From the NCBI RefSeq assembly GCF_918697865.1, contig NZ_CAKKMV010000017.1, forward strand, positions 57,080-121,079: 64,000 nt of DNA. The letters are read 5' to 3'. The notes under the pieces were generated by a model that saw nothing but the letters and a program-made list of their open reading frames with translations, did not search any database and was not told where the DNA came from. This DNA is from Massilia sp. Bi118. GTDB lineage: Bacteria > Pseudomonadota > Gammaproteobacteria > Burkholderiales > Burkholderiaceae_D. Below, piece by piece: positions 1-8,010 of this stretch; position 1 is the first letter of the stretch; the number at the start of each line of letters is the position of its first letter. The translations under genes and the position numbers were made by a program.

Positions 1-384
1 CTGATCCCGCAGGTGATCTCGCAGTTCCAGCAGAAGGCGGTCGAACGCATGCAGGATGCGCTGGGCCTGGCTGGCCACGGCAATCCGCAGGTACTGACAC
101 GACAGGAAGTCTTCGAACGGATTCGCCAGGAAGTCACCTTGTATGGCATCCGCATCGACGTTTCCGAAGAGCTGTCGCGCCTGACCGCGCATTTGAACGA
201 GACCCGCCACATCCTGAAAAAAGGCGGCCAGGTCGGCAAGCGCCTCGACTTCATGATGCAGGAGCTGAACCGCGAAGCGAACACGCTGGGCGCCAAGGCT
301 TCGGTCAAGGAACTGGCGGATGCATCGATGGAGCTCAAGCTGCTGATCGAGCAGATGCGGGAGCAGGTACAAAACCTCGAATAA
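1..384 (+). CDS. yicC: YicC/YloC-family endoribonuclease, C-terminal part
   Basis: The reading frame is open from the first base of the window and ends at TAA 382-384, so only about the last 127 residues are present and the true start lies upstream. The conserved family tail is visible: a run containing RLDFMMQELNREANTLGAKA followed by a helix ending in EQMREQVQNLE. YicC proteins are reported as endoribonucleases acting on small or messenger RNA. The gene commonly lies just upstream of gmk in proteobacteria, as here. Family assignment is secure; enzymatic role is from family knowledge. Confidence 0.85.
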   Translation: MIPQVISQFQQKAVERMQDALGLAGHGNPQVLTRQEVFERIRQEVTLYGIRIDVSEELSRLTAHLNETRHILKKGGQVGKRLDFMMQELNREANTLGAKASVKELADASMELKLLIEQMREQVQNLE

Positions 385-394
385 TCGAGGGTCC

Positions 395-447
395 TTAATT
401 CGGGGTCAGAGCCCACCCGTGAACACCGGGCTCTGACCCCGAATTAA
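395..447. repeat. Palindromic GGGGTCAGA-family repeat
   Basis: Two 20-base arms, TTAATTCGGGGTCAGAGCCC (395-414) and its exact reverse complement (428-447), enclose a 13-base loop. It follows the yicC stop by 10 bases. The core GGGGTCAGA recurs at 1481, 22351, 22952, 45873 and 48196, always between genes. It could form a transcript-end hairpin but has no clear U-tract. Confidence 0.85.
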
Positions 448-488
448 CGACCCGACTGACTATATGCCTGGCTTTAATGCTTGGCACA

Positions 489-544
489 CGTGGGCACGGG
501 GTGCCCACCCTACGGACGTGTAGGGTGGGCACCCCGTGCCCACG
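489..544. repeat. Palindromic GTGGGCACGGGGTGCCCACCC repeat
   Basis: Perfect 24-base arms at 489-512 and 521-544 are separated by an 8-base loop. Each arm itself contains a short palindrome (GGGCAC/GTGCCC). A diverged relative lies at 29811-29884 after fliK. It sits about 40 bases before the gmk start and may interfere with or shape the gmk leader; no function can be read from sequence. Confidence 0.85.
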
Positions 545-584
545 GGCATTGTAAATATCGAATACACGTAACAAAGGAACAACC

Positions 585-1232
585 ATGATCACCAACGCCT
601 TCTCCGGCAGCCTGTTCATTGTCGCCGCCCCGTCCGGCGCCGGTAAATCGACCCTGGTGAATGCCCTGCTGGCGCAGGAGCCGGGCATCAAGCTGTCGAT
701 CTCGACCACCACGCGCCCGCCGCGCCCGGGCGAGCAGGACGGCGTCCATTACCAGTTCACCACCGCCGAGGATTTCGTCGCGCGCGCCGACCGCGGCGAG
801 TTCCTGGAATGGGCCGAGGTGCACGGCAATTACTACGGGACCAGCCGCCTGATCGTCGAACAGGAAATGAAGAACGGCACCGACATCCTGCTGGAGATCG
901 ACTGGCAGGGTGCGCGCCAGGTGAAGAAGCTGTTCCCGGATGCGGCCGGCATCTTCATCCTGCCGCCGTCGATCGCGGCACTGGAAGAGCGCCTGCACAA
1001 GCGCGGCACCGACGAACCGCACATCATCACCCGTCGTTTGCTGGCTGCGGGCGGCGAGATCGCTCACGCTCCCGAGTTCGAATATGCTATCATCAACGAA
1101 GAGTTCAACGTCGCCCTGTCCGAGCTGCAGGCGATTGTCAAAGCGACACGAGCACGTTTCGCCCAGCAGGCGGCCCGCAATGCTTCGCTGTTTGCACAGT
1201 TAGGAATCCACGCGCATCAACCGCAAAGCTGA
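585..1232 (+). CDS. gmk: Guanylate kinase
   Basis: Phosphorylates GMP to GDP using ATP in the cytosol, an essential step of guanine nucleotide synthesis. The 215-residue product has the P-loop APSGAGKST at residues 15-23 and the GMP-binding signature TTTRPPRPGEQDGVHYQF just after, close to the usual length (E. coli 207). The ATG is preceded by AAAGGA at good spacing. The gene is followed by rpoZ and spoT, the conserved proteobacterial order, so purine nucleotide supply, polymerase omega and (p)ppGpp metabolism are linked. Confidence 0.97.
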   Translation: MITNAFSGSLFIVAAPSGAGKSTLVNALLAQEPGIKLSISTTTRPPRPGEQDGVHYQFTTAEDFVARADRGEFLEWAEVHGNYYGTSRLIVEQEMKNGTDILLEIDWQGARQVKKLFPDAAGIFILPPSIAALEERLHKRGTDEPHIITRRLLAAGGEIAHAPEFEYAIINEEFNVALSELQAIVKATRARFAQQAARNASLFAQLGIHAHQPQS

Positions 1233-1273
1233 TCCTCCCGGGTTAGCGACCGATTATCATTTTGGAGTAGACC

Positions 1274-1477
1274 ATGGCCCGCATTACCATCGAAGATTGC
1301 CTGAAAAACGTCCCGAACCGTTTCCAGCTGACCCTGGCCGCCACCTACCGCGCCCGCCAGCTGCTGCAGGGCCACACCCCGAAAGTCGAAGCCAAGGACA
1401 AGCCGACCGTCGTCGCCCTGCGTGAAATCGCTGCGGGTAAGGTTGGCCTGGAAATGCTGAAAAAGGTCCCGATGTAA
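1274..1477 (+). CDS. rpoZ: RNA polymerase omega subunit
   Basis: The 67-residue product starts MARITIEDCLKNVPNRFQLT, the hallmark of omega, which helps fold and assemble the beta-prime subunit and forms part of the ppGpp site. It is shorter than E. coli omega (91), as is usual in Burkholderiales. It starts 41 bases after gmk with a GGAGTAG ribosome site, so it is probably cotranscribed with gmk. Confidence 0.96.
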   Translation: MARITIEDCLKNVPNRFQLTLAATYRARQLLQGHTPKVEAKDKPTVVALREIAAGKVGLEMLKKVPM

Positions 1478-1480
1478 TTT

Positions 1481-1523
1481 TTGGGGTCAGATCCCGCACT
1501 TTACGGGTAGGATCTGACCCCAA
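1481..1523. repeat. Palindromic GGGGTCAGA-family repeat after rpoZ
   Basis: The 14-base arms TTGGGGTCAGATCC (1481-1494) and GGATCTGACCCCAA (1510-1523) are exact reverse complements, with a further CCCG/CGGG pair in the loop. It begins 3 bases after the rpoZ stop and could attenuate transcription before spoT. Confidence 0.85.
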
Positions 1524-1605
1524 CTGATTTCTAGTGCCTGAGCTCGGTTCCTCCCTTGGTCCAATCTGTTATGCTGTCCCCATACAGCGGCTGATTTCTT
1601 AGAGT

Positions 1606-3849
1606 ATGACCTTGTCCCCACCGGATTCCATCCACTCAGGCACCACCAAGGGCCGGCCCAGCCGGTCCGCAAGCAAGCCGCACGAAGCCGAACCGGCGCC
1701 TGCTCCAGGCGTCGCGTCGATTTCCCACCTCGCCAGCAAGCTGGCCGAATACCTCACGCCCGCCGAACTCAAGAAGGTCAAGGAAGCCTACCGCTTCTCC
1801 GACGAGATGCACCTCGGCCAGGTACGCAAGTCGGGCGAACCCTATATCTCCCACCCGATCGCCGTCGCCGAGATCTGCGCCGACTGGAAGCTGGACGCCC
1901 AGGCCATCATGGCCGCGCTGCTGCACGACGTGATCGAGGACCAGGACGTCAAGAAGGAAGAGCTGCTCGAGCGCTTCGGCCCGCAGGTCGCGAACCTGGT
2001 CGACGGCCTGTCCAAGCTGGAGAAGATCGAATTCCAGAGCGTGGTCGAGGCCCAGGCCGAGAACTTCCGCAAGATGCTGCTGGCCATGGCGTCCGACGTG
2101 CGCGTCATCCTGATCAAGCTGGCCGACCGCCTGCACAACATGCGCACGCTGGGCGTGATGGCGCCCGCCAAGAAGCGCCGCATCGCCGGCGAGACCATGG
2201 AAGTCTACGTGCCGATCGCGCACCGGCTCGGCCTGAACGACATCTACCGCGAGCTGCAGGACCTGTCCTTCTCGCACCTGTACCCGCTGCGCTACCAGAC
2301 CCTGGCGAAGGCGATCAAGGCCGCGCGCGGCAACCGCCGCGAAGTGGTCAAGAAGATCCTCGACGCGGTCAAGAACACGCTCGCCGCGGCCGGCATCCAG
2401 GCCGAAGTCTACGGCCGCGAGAAGACCCTGTTTGGCATCTACAAGAAGATGCGCAACAAGCACCTGTCGTTCTCGCAGGTGCTGGACGTGTACGGCTTCC
2501 GCGTGGTCGTCGACACCGTCCCGAACTGTTATGTGGCGCTCGGCACCCTGCACGCCCTGTACAAGCCGATGCCCGGCAAGTTCAAGGACTACATCGCGAT
2601 CCGCAAGATCAACGGCTACCAGTCGCTGCACACCTCCCTGATCGGCCCCTACGGCACCCCGGTCGAATTCCAGATCCGCACCCAGGAAATGCACCGCACC
2701 GCGGAAAGCGGCGTGGCGGCGCACTGGCTGTACAAGACCGGCGACCAGAACATGTCGGACCTGCAGCAGCGTACCCACGCCTGGCTGCAGTCGCTGCTCG
2801 ACATCCAGCAGCAGACCGGCGACTCGGCCGAGTTCCTCGAGCACGTCAAGGTCGACCTGTTCCCGGATTCGGTGTATGTGTTCACGCCGAAGTCGAAGAT
2901 CATCGCCCTGCCGCGCGGCGCCACCCCGCTGGACTTCGCGTACTCGATCCACACCGGCATCGGCGACCATACCGTGTCGGTCAAGATCAACCACGAGCCG
3001 GCCCAGCTGCGCACCGAGCTGCGCAATGGCGACATCGTCGAGATCGAGACCGACCCGGATTCGAGGCCCAGCCCGACCTGGCTGTCCTTTGTCCGCACCG
3101 GCAAGGCGCGCTCCGCGATCCGCCACTACCTGCGCACCATCAACCTGAACGAATCGGTGGAGCTGGGTCAGGAACTGCTGTCGCAGGCGCTGGCGCAACT
3201 GGGCATCAAGGGCGAGCTGCAGCAATCGACCATCGAGAAGCTGCTGGCCGAGTCCTCGGCCAAGTCGATGGACGAGCTGTACGCCGACGTCGGCATCGGC
3301 AAGCGCATGCCGGCGCTGGTGGCGCGCCACATCTTCGGCCTGATGGATGGCGCGGTCGACACCGTGCCGGCCCAGGACAGCCCGGGCGGCCCCGAGCTCA
3401 ATCCGGTCACGATCTACGGCAGCGAAGGCGTGTCGGTGCAGCTGGCGCCCTGCTGCCTGCCGATCCCCGGCGACCAGATCATGGGCCAGCTGCGCCGCGA
3501 CCAGGGCCTGGTGGTCCACACCGGCGACTGCTCTCAAGCCAAGCGCCTGCGCAACAAGGAACCGGACCGCTGGATCCCCGTCGAGTGGGGCAATGAGCTG
3601 AACCGCCGCTTCGACTGCCGCATCCGTCTTCTGATCAACAACGAGAAGGGCATCCTCGCCAGAGTCGCCGCCGAGATCGGCGAGTCCGACGCCAACATCA
3701 CCTATGTGGGCATGGACGAGGACGACGAACACATGATGACCCAGCTGCGCTTCACCATCCAGGTGAAGGACCGCGTGCACCTGGCCCACCTGATCCGCAA
3801 CCTGCGGCGCGTGGCGGGGGTGAACCGGGTCGAGCGCGAGCGGACCTGA
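1606..3849 (+). CDS. spoT: Bifunctional (p)ppGpp synthase/hydrolase SpoT
   Basis: The 747-residue RelA/SpoT homologue makes and degrades the stringent-response alarmone. Residues about 60-200 are the HD hydrolase domain with the catalytic HDVIED motif at 107-112. The synthetase domain follows; its substrate loop reads PGKFKDYIA, the basic RXKD-like form typical of bifunctional SpoT rather than the acidic form of RelA. NGYQSLHTS and EFQIRTQEMH are also present. A TGS domain (near FTPKSKIIALPRGATPLDFA) and a C-terminal ACT domain complete the family layout. About 35 extra N-terminal residues precede the usual start. The intact HD motif supports real hydrolase activity. Confidence 0.96.
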   Translation: MTLSPPDSIHSGTTKGRPSRSASKPHEAEPAPAPGVASISHLASKLAEYLTPAELKKVKEAYRFSDEMHLGQVRKSGEPYISHPIAVAEICADWKLDAQAIMAALLHDVIEDQDVKKEELLERFGPQVANLVDGLSKLEKIEFQSVVEAQAENFRKMLLAMASDVRVILIKLADRLHNMRTLGVMAPAKKRRIAGETMEVYVPIAHRLGLNDIYRELQDLSFSHLYPLRYQTLAKAIKAARGNRREVVKKILDAVKNTLAAAGIQAEVYGREKTLFGIYKKMRNKHLSFSQVLDVYGFRVVVDTVPNCYVALGTLHALYKPMPGKFKDYIAIRKINGYQSLHTSLIGPYGTPVEFQIRTQEMHRTAESGVAAHWLYKTGDQNMSDLQQRTHAWLQSLLDIQQQTGDSAEFLEHVKVDLFPDSVYVFTPKSKIIALPRGATPLDFAYSIHTGIGDHTVSVKINHEPAQLRTELRNGDIVEIETDPDSRPSPTWLSFVRTGKARSAIRHYLRTINLNESVELGQELLSQALAQLGIKGELQQSTIEKLLAESSAKSMDELYADVGIGKRMPALVARHIFGLMDGAVDTVPAQDSPGGPELNPVTIYGSEGVSVQLAPCCLPIPGDQIMGQLRRDQGLVVHTGDCSQAKRLRNKEPDRWIPVEWGNELNRRFDCRIRLLINNEKGILARVAAEIGESDANITYVGMDEDDEHMMTQLRFTIQVKDRVHLAHLIRNLRRVAGVNRVERERT

Positions 3850-3850
3850 T

Positions 3851-3938
3851 CGTCGTTCCCGCGAAGGCGGGAACCCAAGTTTGCAAGCGCTACCGAAACG
3901 CGGACAGAACTTGGGTCCCCGCCTCCGCGGGAACGACG
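3851..3938. repeat. Inverted repeat of the CGTCGTTCCCGC family
   Basis: The left arm (3851-3881, CGTCGTTCCCGCGAAGGCGG onward) pairs with the right arm (3908-3938) around an unrelated 26-base spacer. It lies between the convergent spoT and VOC genes. Other copies occur at 14211, 53419 and, inside a gene, 61677. Only the arms are conserved; the spacers differ. Confidence 0.85.
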
Positions 3939-3945
3939 GTATCAC

Positions 3946-4311
3946 TCACCGCACCGCAGCCAGATCGAACACCGGGTTGTAGATCAAACCCAGCACATTC
4001 CCAAACGGATCCTTCAACTCCGCCACCTTGATCCCCTCCCCCACCTCCTGAATCGCCTCGTGCTCCGTCGCGCCCAGCCCGACGATGCGCGCGACCTCGG
4101 CCTCGATATCGTCCACACCCCAGTACACCACCGAGCCCGCCGTGCCCGGCGTCCCGTCCGGCACCAGGCCGAGCTCGAAGCCGCCGATGGCGAAGCCGAC
4201 GTAGAACGGCTGGTCGAAATAAGGCGCCGCGCCGAACACCTCGGTGAACCAGGCCTTGGCCTTGTCGAGGTCGGCCACGGGGTACTTCACGGTACGCAAT
4301 CCCTTGATCAT
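3946..4311 (-). CDS. VOC-family (glyoxalase-like) protein
   Basis: The 121-residue protein has the vicinal-oxygen-chelate fold signature: VKYPVADLDKAKAWFTEVFG at the start of the first beta-alpha-beta module and DPFGNVLGLIYNP at the end of the second. These small proteins include metal-dependent lyases, dioxygenases and antibiotic-binding proteins; the substrate cannot be told here. The start at MIKGLRT is preceded by a weak ribosome site. It stands alone, convergent with spoT. Confidence 0.85.
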   Translation of the reverse strand: MIKGLRTVKYPVADLDKAKAWFTEVFGAAPYFDQPFYVGFAIGGFELGLVPDGTPGTAGSVVYWGVDDIEAEVARIVGLGATEHEAIQEVGEGIKVAELKDPFGNVLGLIYNPVFDLAAVR

Positions 4312-4371
4312 GATGATGGTCTCCTGATATCCCTGTCAAAGCGACATCATGCCATCCCGCCGGGGCGCAGT

Positions 4372-4399
4372 ATTGGAAAAATGGAAGGTGGGCTACAAT
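4372..4399 (+). promoter_or_regulatory. Probable sigma-70 promoter of gdx
   Basis: ATTGGA (4372-4377) and TACAAT (4394-4399) are separated by 16 bases. Initiation about 6-7 bases later would fall at about 4405, exactly at the 5' edge of the riboswitch, which supports the assignment. Confidence 0.6.
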
Positions 4400-4404
4400 G
4401 CGGG

Positions 4405-4452
4405 ACCAGGCGGACGACCGCCCCCATCCGGGAACACATTCGGGACGGCCCG
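4405..4452 (+). promoter_or_regulatory. Guanidine-II riboswitch (mini-ykkC)
   Basis: Two short hairpins carry the diagnostic ACGR tetraloops. P1 is stem GGCGG/CCGCC (4409-4413 and 4418-4422) with loop ACGA (4414-4417). P2 is stem CGGG/CCCG (4441-4444 and 4449-4452) with loop ACGG (4445-4448). An 18-base linker joins them. The ribosome site GGGAG at 4461-4465 and the ATG at 4471 follow immediately. In this riboswitch class guanidine binds the two loops and frees the ribosome site. The downstream gene is the expected guanidinium exporter. Confidence 0.9.
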
Positions 4453-4470
4453 TTTTTCAAGGGAGCCGCC

Positions 4471-4788
4471 ATGGCCTGGATCTTGTTAATCGTCGCCGGA
4501 CTGTTCGAAGTCGTGTGGGCGTATTCGATGAAACTGTCGAATGGCTTCACCCATCTCACTTATTCCCTCATTACCGTCGTCATGATGATGGCGAGCTTCG
4601 GCTTGCTGTCCGTCGCCATGCGCAGCCTGCCTTTGGGTACGGCTTATACGGTCTGGACCGGCATCGGCGCGATCGGCGCCTTCATCGTCGGCATCGTGTT
4701 TTTGGGCGAACAGATCGGCCCGATGCGCATCTGTGCCGCGGTGTTGATTGTCAGCGGGCTTGTGCTGATGAAGCTCTCGGCGCATTAA
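4471..4788 (+). CDS. gdx: Guanidinium exporter of the SMR family (Gdx/SugE)
   Basis: The 105-residue inner-membrane protein has four predicted transmembrane helices and belongs to the small multidrug resistance family. Residues that mark guanidinium exporters rather than drug exporters are present at the canonical positions: E13, W16, S42, Y59 and W62. It would act as a dual-topology dimer exchanging guanidinium for protons. The start was chosen at 4471 because it follows GGGAG and the riboswitch; a longer frame upstream is not needed. The stop overlaps the convergent gene at 4785 by 4 bases. Confidence 0.94.
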   Translation: MAWILLIVAGLFEVVWAYSMKLSNGFTHLTYSLITVVMMMASFGLLSVAMRSLPLGTAYTVWTGIGAIGAFIVGIVFLGEQIGPMRICAAVLIVSGLVLMKLSAH

Positions 4789-4997
4789 TCGGCCAGCTGG
4801 TCCACCATCTGGCCGATGCCGGCGTATTCATGGAATACGTCGTCGAGCCAGGTGGCGATTTCCGGCGCCGCCACATCCGGCGGAATCATCACATCGATCA
4901 GTCTTGTGCGCTTCCCCAGTTCGGCGCGATAAACGATCCATTCTTCGTTTTCGCGCCGGACTTCGACCCGGAAGCGGCCATAAATATCGAATTTCAT
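4785..4997 (-). CDS. Small conserved protein of unknown function
   Basis: Encodes 70 residues beginning MKFDIYGRFRVEVRREN, with an acidic C-terminal helix (EIATWLDDVFHEYAG). The sequence looks like a compact beta-sheet followed by a helix. I do not recognise a named function. An upstream in-frame ATG at 5009 gives four more residues; MKFD is preferred because the upstream option nearly touches the SPFH stop. It lies 15 bases downstream of the SPFH gene on the same strand and is probably cotranscribed with it. Confidence 0.7.
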   Translation of the reverse strand: MKFDIYGRFRVEVRRENEEWIVYRAELGKRTRLIDVMIPPDVAAPEIATWLDDVFHEYAGIGQMVDQLAD

Positions 4998-5012
4998 GAC
5001 CGCTCCCATCGC

Positions 5013-5810
5013 TTACTTCGCGCCGTTGACGTTAATGAAGGGGATTGCACCGCCCGACACATTGGGCAGCTTGCCGTCCCACTTATCGATGGCATGGCGC
5101 TGGTTTTCCATTTCGCGCAGGCGAATCAGTTCCGGCGTCACCTGCTGGCGCTGGATGGCCAGCGATTCGGCTTCGGCCCGGGCCTGGGCAACGCGCTGCT
5201 TGGCTTCCACTTCGATGCGCAGCAGGTCGCGTTCCGCCTTCAGTTTCAGCTGCTCGGCCGTGGTCTTGGCTTCGATCGCTTCATTGAAGGAGCGCGAGAA
5301 GTTGAAGTTCACGATAGAGAACTCGTCGACCACGATGCCGTGGCGCCCGAGGCGTTCGCGCAGCTGGGCCACGATCTGGTCGCGCACGTCGGTGCGCTTG
5401 GCGATCAGCTCCTCGGCGGTAAAGCGCGCGGTGACGGCCTTCACGGCTTCCTGCACCGACGGGATGATGATACGGGTGCCCGGCTCGTTGCCCAGGTCGC
5501 GGAACACCGTCACGGCGGCCGATGGCTGCACGTGGTAGTTCAGCGCCACGCGGGTGTGCACGATCTGCAGGTCGCGCGAAGCGGCGTCGCCGTCGCCCTC
5601 ACCCTTCTGGATCGAGACGTTGACCAGGTTGAGCTTCTGCGCCAGCGGAATGCGGAAGTGGATGCCTTCGCTCAGCACCTCGCTGCTCGGGCTGCCGAAC
5701 GTCGTCATCACGCCCCGGTGTCCCGCCGGCACGGTGCCGAATGGCGCGAGCGATACCACGAGGATCAGTGCGACGACGATACCGATCACCTTCAATGGCA
5801 ACCTGTTCAT
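5013..5810 (-). CDS. Prohibitin/SPFH-domain membrane protein
   Basis: The 265-residue protein has one N-terminal membrane anchor (about residues 7-25, IGIVVALILVVSLAPFG) followed by an SPFH band-7 domain (GHRGVMTTFGSPSSEVLSEGIHF) and a charged coiled-coil rich in E, A and R (about 190-240). Such proteins form membrane rings or scaffolds that regulate proteases or lipid domains. The start at MNRLPLK is preceded by GGGAA; the longer frame to 5846 lacks this. The exact partner is unknown. Confidence 0.88.
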   Translation of the reverse strand: MNRLPLKVIGIVVALILVVSLAPFGTVPAGHRGVMTTFGSPSSEVLSEGIHFRIPLAQKLNLVNVSIQKGEGDGDAASRDLQIVHTRVALNYHVQPSAAVTVFRDLGNEPGTRIIIPSVQEAVKAVTARFTAEELIAKRTDVRDQIVAQLRERLGRHGIVVDEFSIVNFNFSRSFNEAIEAKTTAEQLKLKAERDLLRIEVEAKQRVAQARAEAESLAIQRQQVTPELIRLREMENQRHAIDKWDGKLPNVSGGAIPFINVNGAK

Positions 5811-6045
5811 TTCAATTCCCTTTCCATGAGTTCTGCCCAGGCACACTGTCTTGGCAGGCCGTTGTGTTTATGAACGACCAACAAAGTGTATAGCGGTGGA
5901 ATTTATAAAAACATCAGGAAATTTGGATGATCTGGTGCGGGAAATGCGAAGTTGGCTGTCACGGCCTGGCGCAGATTGTTTGCTTTTTCAGCAATAGCAC
6001 TCGTACACTGGCTTTCGTTCGCCCTTATTCGACCCGAGGTTTTCG

Positions 6046-6615
6046 ATGTTTCTCTTTACTTGCGAAACGAGATGCGACGAATCCCTGGCCTTTCCGTCCA
6101 GGCTGCGTCCCGCCGTTCGGGAAGCCGTCGCATTGCTCGATGCGGGAGAAATGCGTTCATTACGCCAGGCGTTCATGGTCAACCTGGATCGAGAAATCCT
6201 CCTCATCCCATATCGGCTTTATTACAGGCCTGAGGTATTGCGCCGCGAACTAGGCAATTCCCACGGGGTCTCCAGGCTCATCATTGCGTGCCTTGGAACG
6301 CGGCACTACGACGGCTACTTGCGCCAGGATTGTCTGAAGGAGCTTCTTGCCAGCGACGAGGCCTGGGTGACGCCCTATCTCCTTCAAGTGGCCGGCGAAT
6401 ATGTTGTCGAGATTGCGGACGATGTCGCCAGGGGCATCGTCACGCGCGACGCTGCCACGCTTGGCGCATTTGCGTTGGAAAATCCGGACTATCTGGCGAC
6501 ACTCGAGCGCCGCGCGACAAGTTATTGGAGCTACTATCATCGGGGGGCTTATCCCGACCGCAATCACTATCCAGGGCTTCAAGTCCTGGCTGTGTTGCGC
6601 CAAGTTCTGCAGTGA
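6046..6615 (+). CDS. Hypothetical protein
   Basis: Encodes 189 residues with no signal peptide or membrane span and no domain I recognise. It is mostly helical by composition and ends HRGAYPDRNHYPGLQVLAVLRQVLQ; a YWSYYHRGAYPDRN motif near the C-terminus is notable. GAGG about 10 bases before the ATG could be the ribosome site. Codon use is less GC-biased than in its neighbours, and it is followed after 22 bases by a zinc-finger gene on the same strand. Recent acquisition is possible. Confidence 0.6.
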   Translation: MFLFTCETRCDESLAFPSRLRPAVREAVALLDAGEMRSLRQAFMVNLDREILLIPYRLYYRPEVLRRELGNSHGVSRLIIACLGTRHYDGYLRQDCLKELLASDEAWVTPYLLQVAGEYVVEIADDVARGIVTRDAATLGAFALENPDYLATLERRATSYWSYYHRGAYPDRNHYPGLQVLAVLRQVLQ

Positions 6616-6637
6616 CTACTTTCGATCAGGAGCCTCT

Positions 6638-6904
6638 ATGAGCCAGGACTGCGCCCACTTCCATCAAATCGCCACCCGCAAGGGCAATACCGAGGGCTGC
6701 GAAGAATGCCTGCAAACCGGCGACAGCTGGGTGCACCTGCGCGTCTGCCTGACTTGCGGTCACGTCGGCTGCTGCGACGATTCGAAAAACAAGCACGCGA
6801 CCAGGCATTACCACGTCACCGGACATCCGGTGATCCGCTCCGACGAGCCGGGAGAAACCTGGGGTTGGTGCTACGCAGACAAGCTGTTCAAAGATCCGGT
6901 GTAG
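6638..6904 (+). CDS. UBP-type zinc finger protein
   Basis: Encodes 88 residues that form almost only a ZnF-UBP domain: CEECLQTGDSWVHLRVCLTCGHVGCC gives closely spaced zinc-binding Cys, and KHATRHYHVTGHPVI supplies the His ligands. In eukaryotes this fold binds ubiquitin C-termini; bacterial stand-alone versions have no settled role. The ATG at 6638 follows CAGGAG. The 3' end overlaps the convergent gene at 6888 by 17 bases. Confidence 0.85.
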   Translation: MSQDCAHFHQIATRKGNTEGCEECLQTGDSWVHLRVCLTCGHVGCCDDSKNKHATRHYHVTGHPVIRSDEPGETWGWCYADKLFKDPV

Positions 6905-7205
6905 CCGATCCCAGGCTGCTCCGCAACCAGTCCCGCCCGCGCCCGTCCAGCGCCTTCGCGATCACCTCGGCCGGCAGGCTGTACACGGTGGCCCAGGTCG
7001 CCCGCCCATCCGCTGCATTCGACGGGAAGCTGCTGGTCTCGATCGGCCAGTGGTATTTGCGTTTCAGCGAGCGCACGATGGCGGCGAGGGTCACGCGCCC
7101 GCGCAGGGGCTCGGCGCCGGCCTGGTCGGCGTTGGACAGCAGGATCGCGAGGACTTGGCCGCGCCCTGTGCGCGGACCGGGGAAGATGGGGGTTTTCTTG
7201 GCCAT
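6888..7205 (-). CDS. Hypothetical small basic protein
   Basis: Encodes 105 residues, MAKKTPIFPGPRTGRGQVLA, with a helical middle (VTLAAIVRSLKRKYHWPIET) that resembles a helix-turn-helix or winged-helix recognition region. I cannot name a family. It lies 9 bases downstream of the AraC-type regulator gene, on the same strand, so the two are likely cotranscribed. Confidence 0.6.
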   Translation of the reverse strand: MAKKTPIFPGPRTGRGQVLAILLSNADQAGAEPLRGRVTLAAIVRSLKRKYHWPIETSSFPSNAADGRATWATVYSLPAEVIAKALDGRGRDWLRSSLGSATPDL

Positions 7206-7214
7206 GCCGGCATT

Positions 7215-7988
7215 CTAGCCGGGCCGGCTGGACTGTGGCCGCGCAAACGCTTCCGGCGTCTCGCCGGCAAACTGCTGGAACTCGTGGATCAGGTGCGACT
7301 GGTCGTAGTAGCCGCACTCGCCCGCCAGCCCGGCCCAGTCGATCGCGCCGGATGCAACACGCAGGGCCGCGCTGGCGCGCCTGAAGCGGCACACCATGGC
7401 AAAGGTCTTGGCGTTCAGGCCGACCCGCTCGCGGAAGTGCAGCGCCAGGTGCTGGCGCGAGACGCCCAGCGTGCTCGCCAGCGCCTCGACCTTCAACACG
7501 CCGCCGGCACGTTCGATCAAGCCGACGGCCGTGCGCACCAGCCGGCCGGCACGCTCCGCGTCATCGAAACGCAAGCGCCTCAGCAGCGCGTCCTCGATCA
7601 CCGCCAGGCGCTGCTCAAGCGATAAGGAGCGCTCCCACAACGCCGCCGCCAGCGCCTCGGCCTCGTCGCGCGGCCACAGCTCGGACAGTCCAGGATGCCC
7701 ATCCTGCAGCACATCCAGCGGCACATCGAAAAACGCACGCGCCGCACCGGGCAGGAAACGCACCGCCACCGTCAGCACCGGCGCCGCCACCTCGACCCGG
7801 TGCGGGCGCGACATCATGCCGGCCACCAAGCCGAGCGGCGCGCGGTCCTGCCACAGGATATCGATGCAGTTATCGGGCAGCACGCGGTGGCGCACCGGCG
7901 CGCCGCTCGGGACGGCATGGCTGGTCCACAGGCAGGCAACGTGGCCGGCCAGGGCCGGATGCGGCGGGAATTCGCGGTACAGGTGCAT
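7215..7988 (-). CDS. AraC-family transcriptional regulator
   Basis: The 257-residue protein has an N-terminal ligand-type domain beginning YREFPPHPALAGHVACLWTS, the pattern of regulators with a DUF6597-like N-terminus. The C-terminal AraC DNA-binding domain contains two helix-turn-helix units (LASTLGVSRQHLALHFRERV and LAGECGYYDQSHLIHEFQQF). The start at MHLYREF was chosen over a 67-residue extension because the extension is low-complexity and belongs to another frame's composition. The regulated genes cannot be deduced. Confidence 0.88.
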   Translation of the reverse strand: MHLYREFPPHPALAGHVACLWTSHAVPSGAPVRHRVLPDNCIDILWQDRAPLGLVAGMMSRPHRVEVAAPVLTVAVRFLPGAARAFFDVPLDVLQDGHPGLSELWPRDEAEALAAALWERSLSLEQRLAVIEDALLRRLRFDDAERAGRLVRTAVGLIERAGGVLKVEALASTLGVSRQHLALHFRERVGLNAKTFAMVCRFRRASAALRVASGAIDWAGLAGECGYYDQSHLIHEFQQFAGETPEAFARPQSSRPG

Positions 7989-8010
7989 GAAGGCAGTATA
8001 GTCCCCCGCC

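Noticed and set aside
1636..3945. Open frame of 769 codons opposite spoT
   Set aside because: Same shadow effect; spoT on the plus strand has all family motifs.
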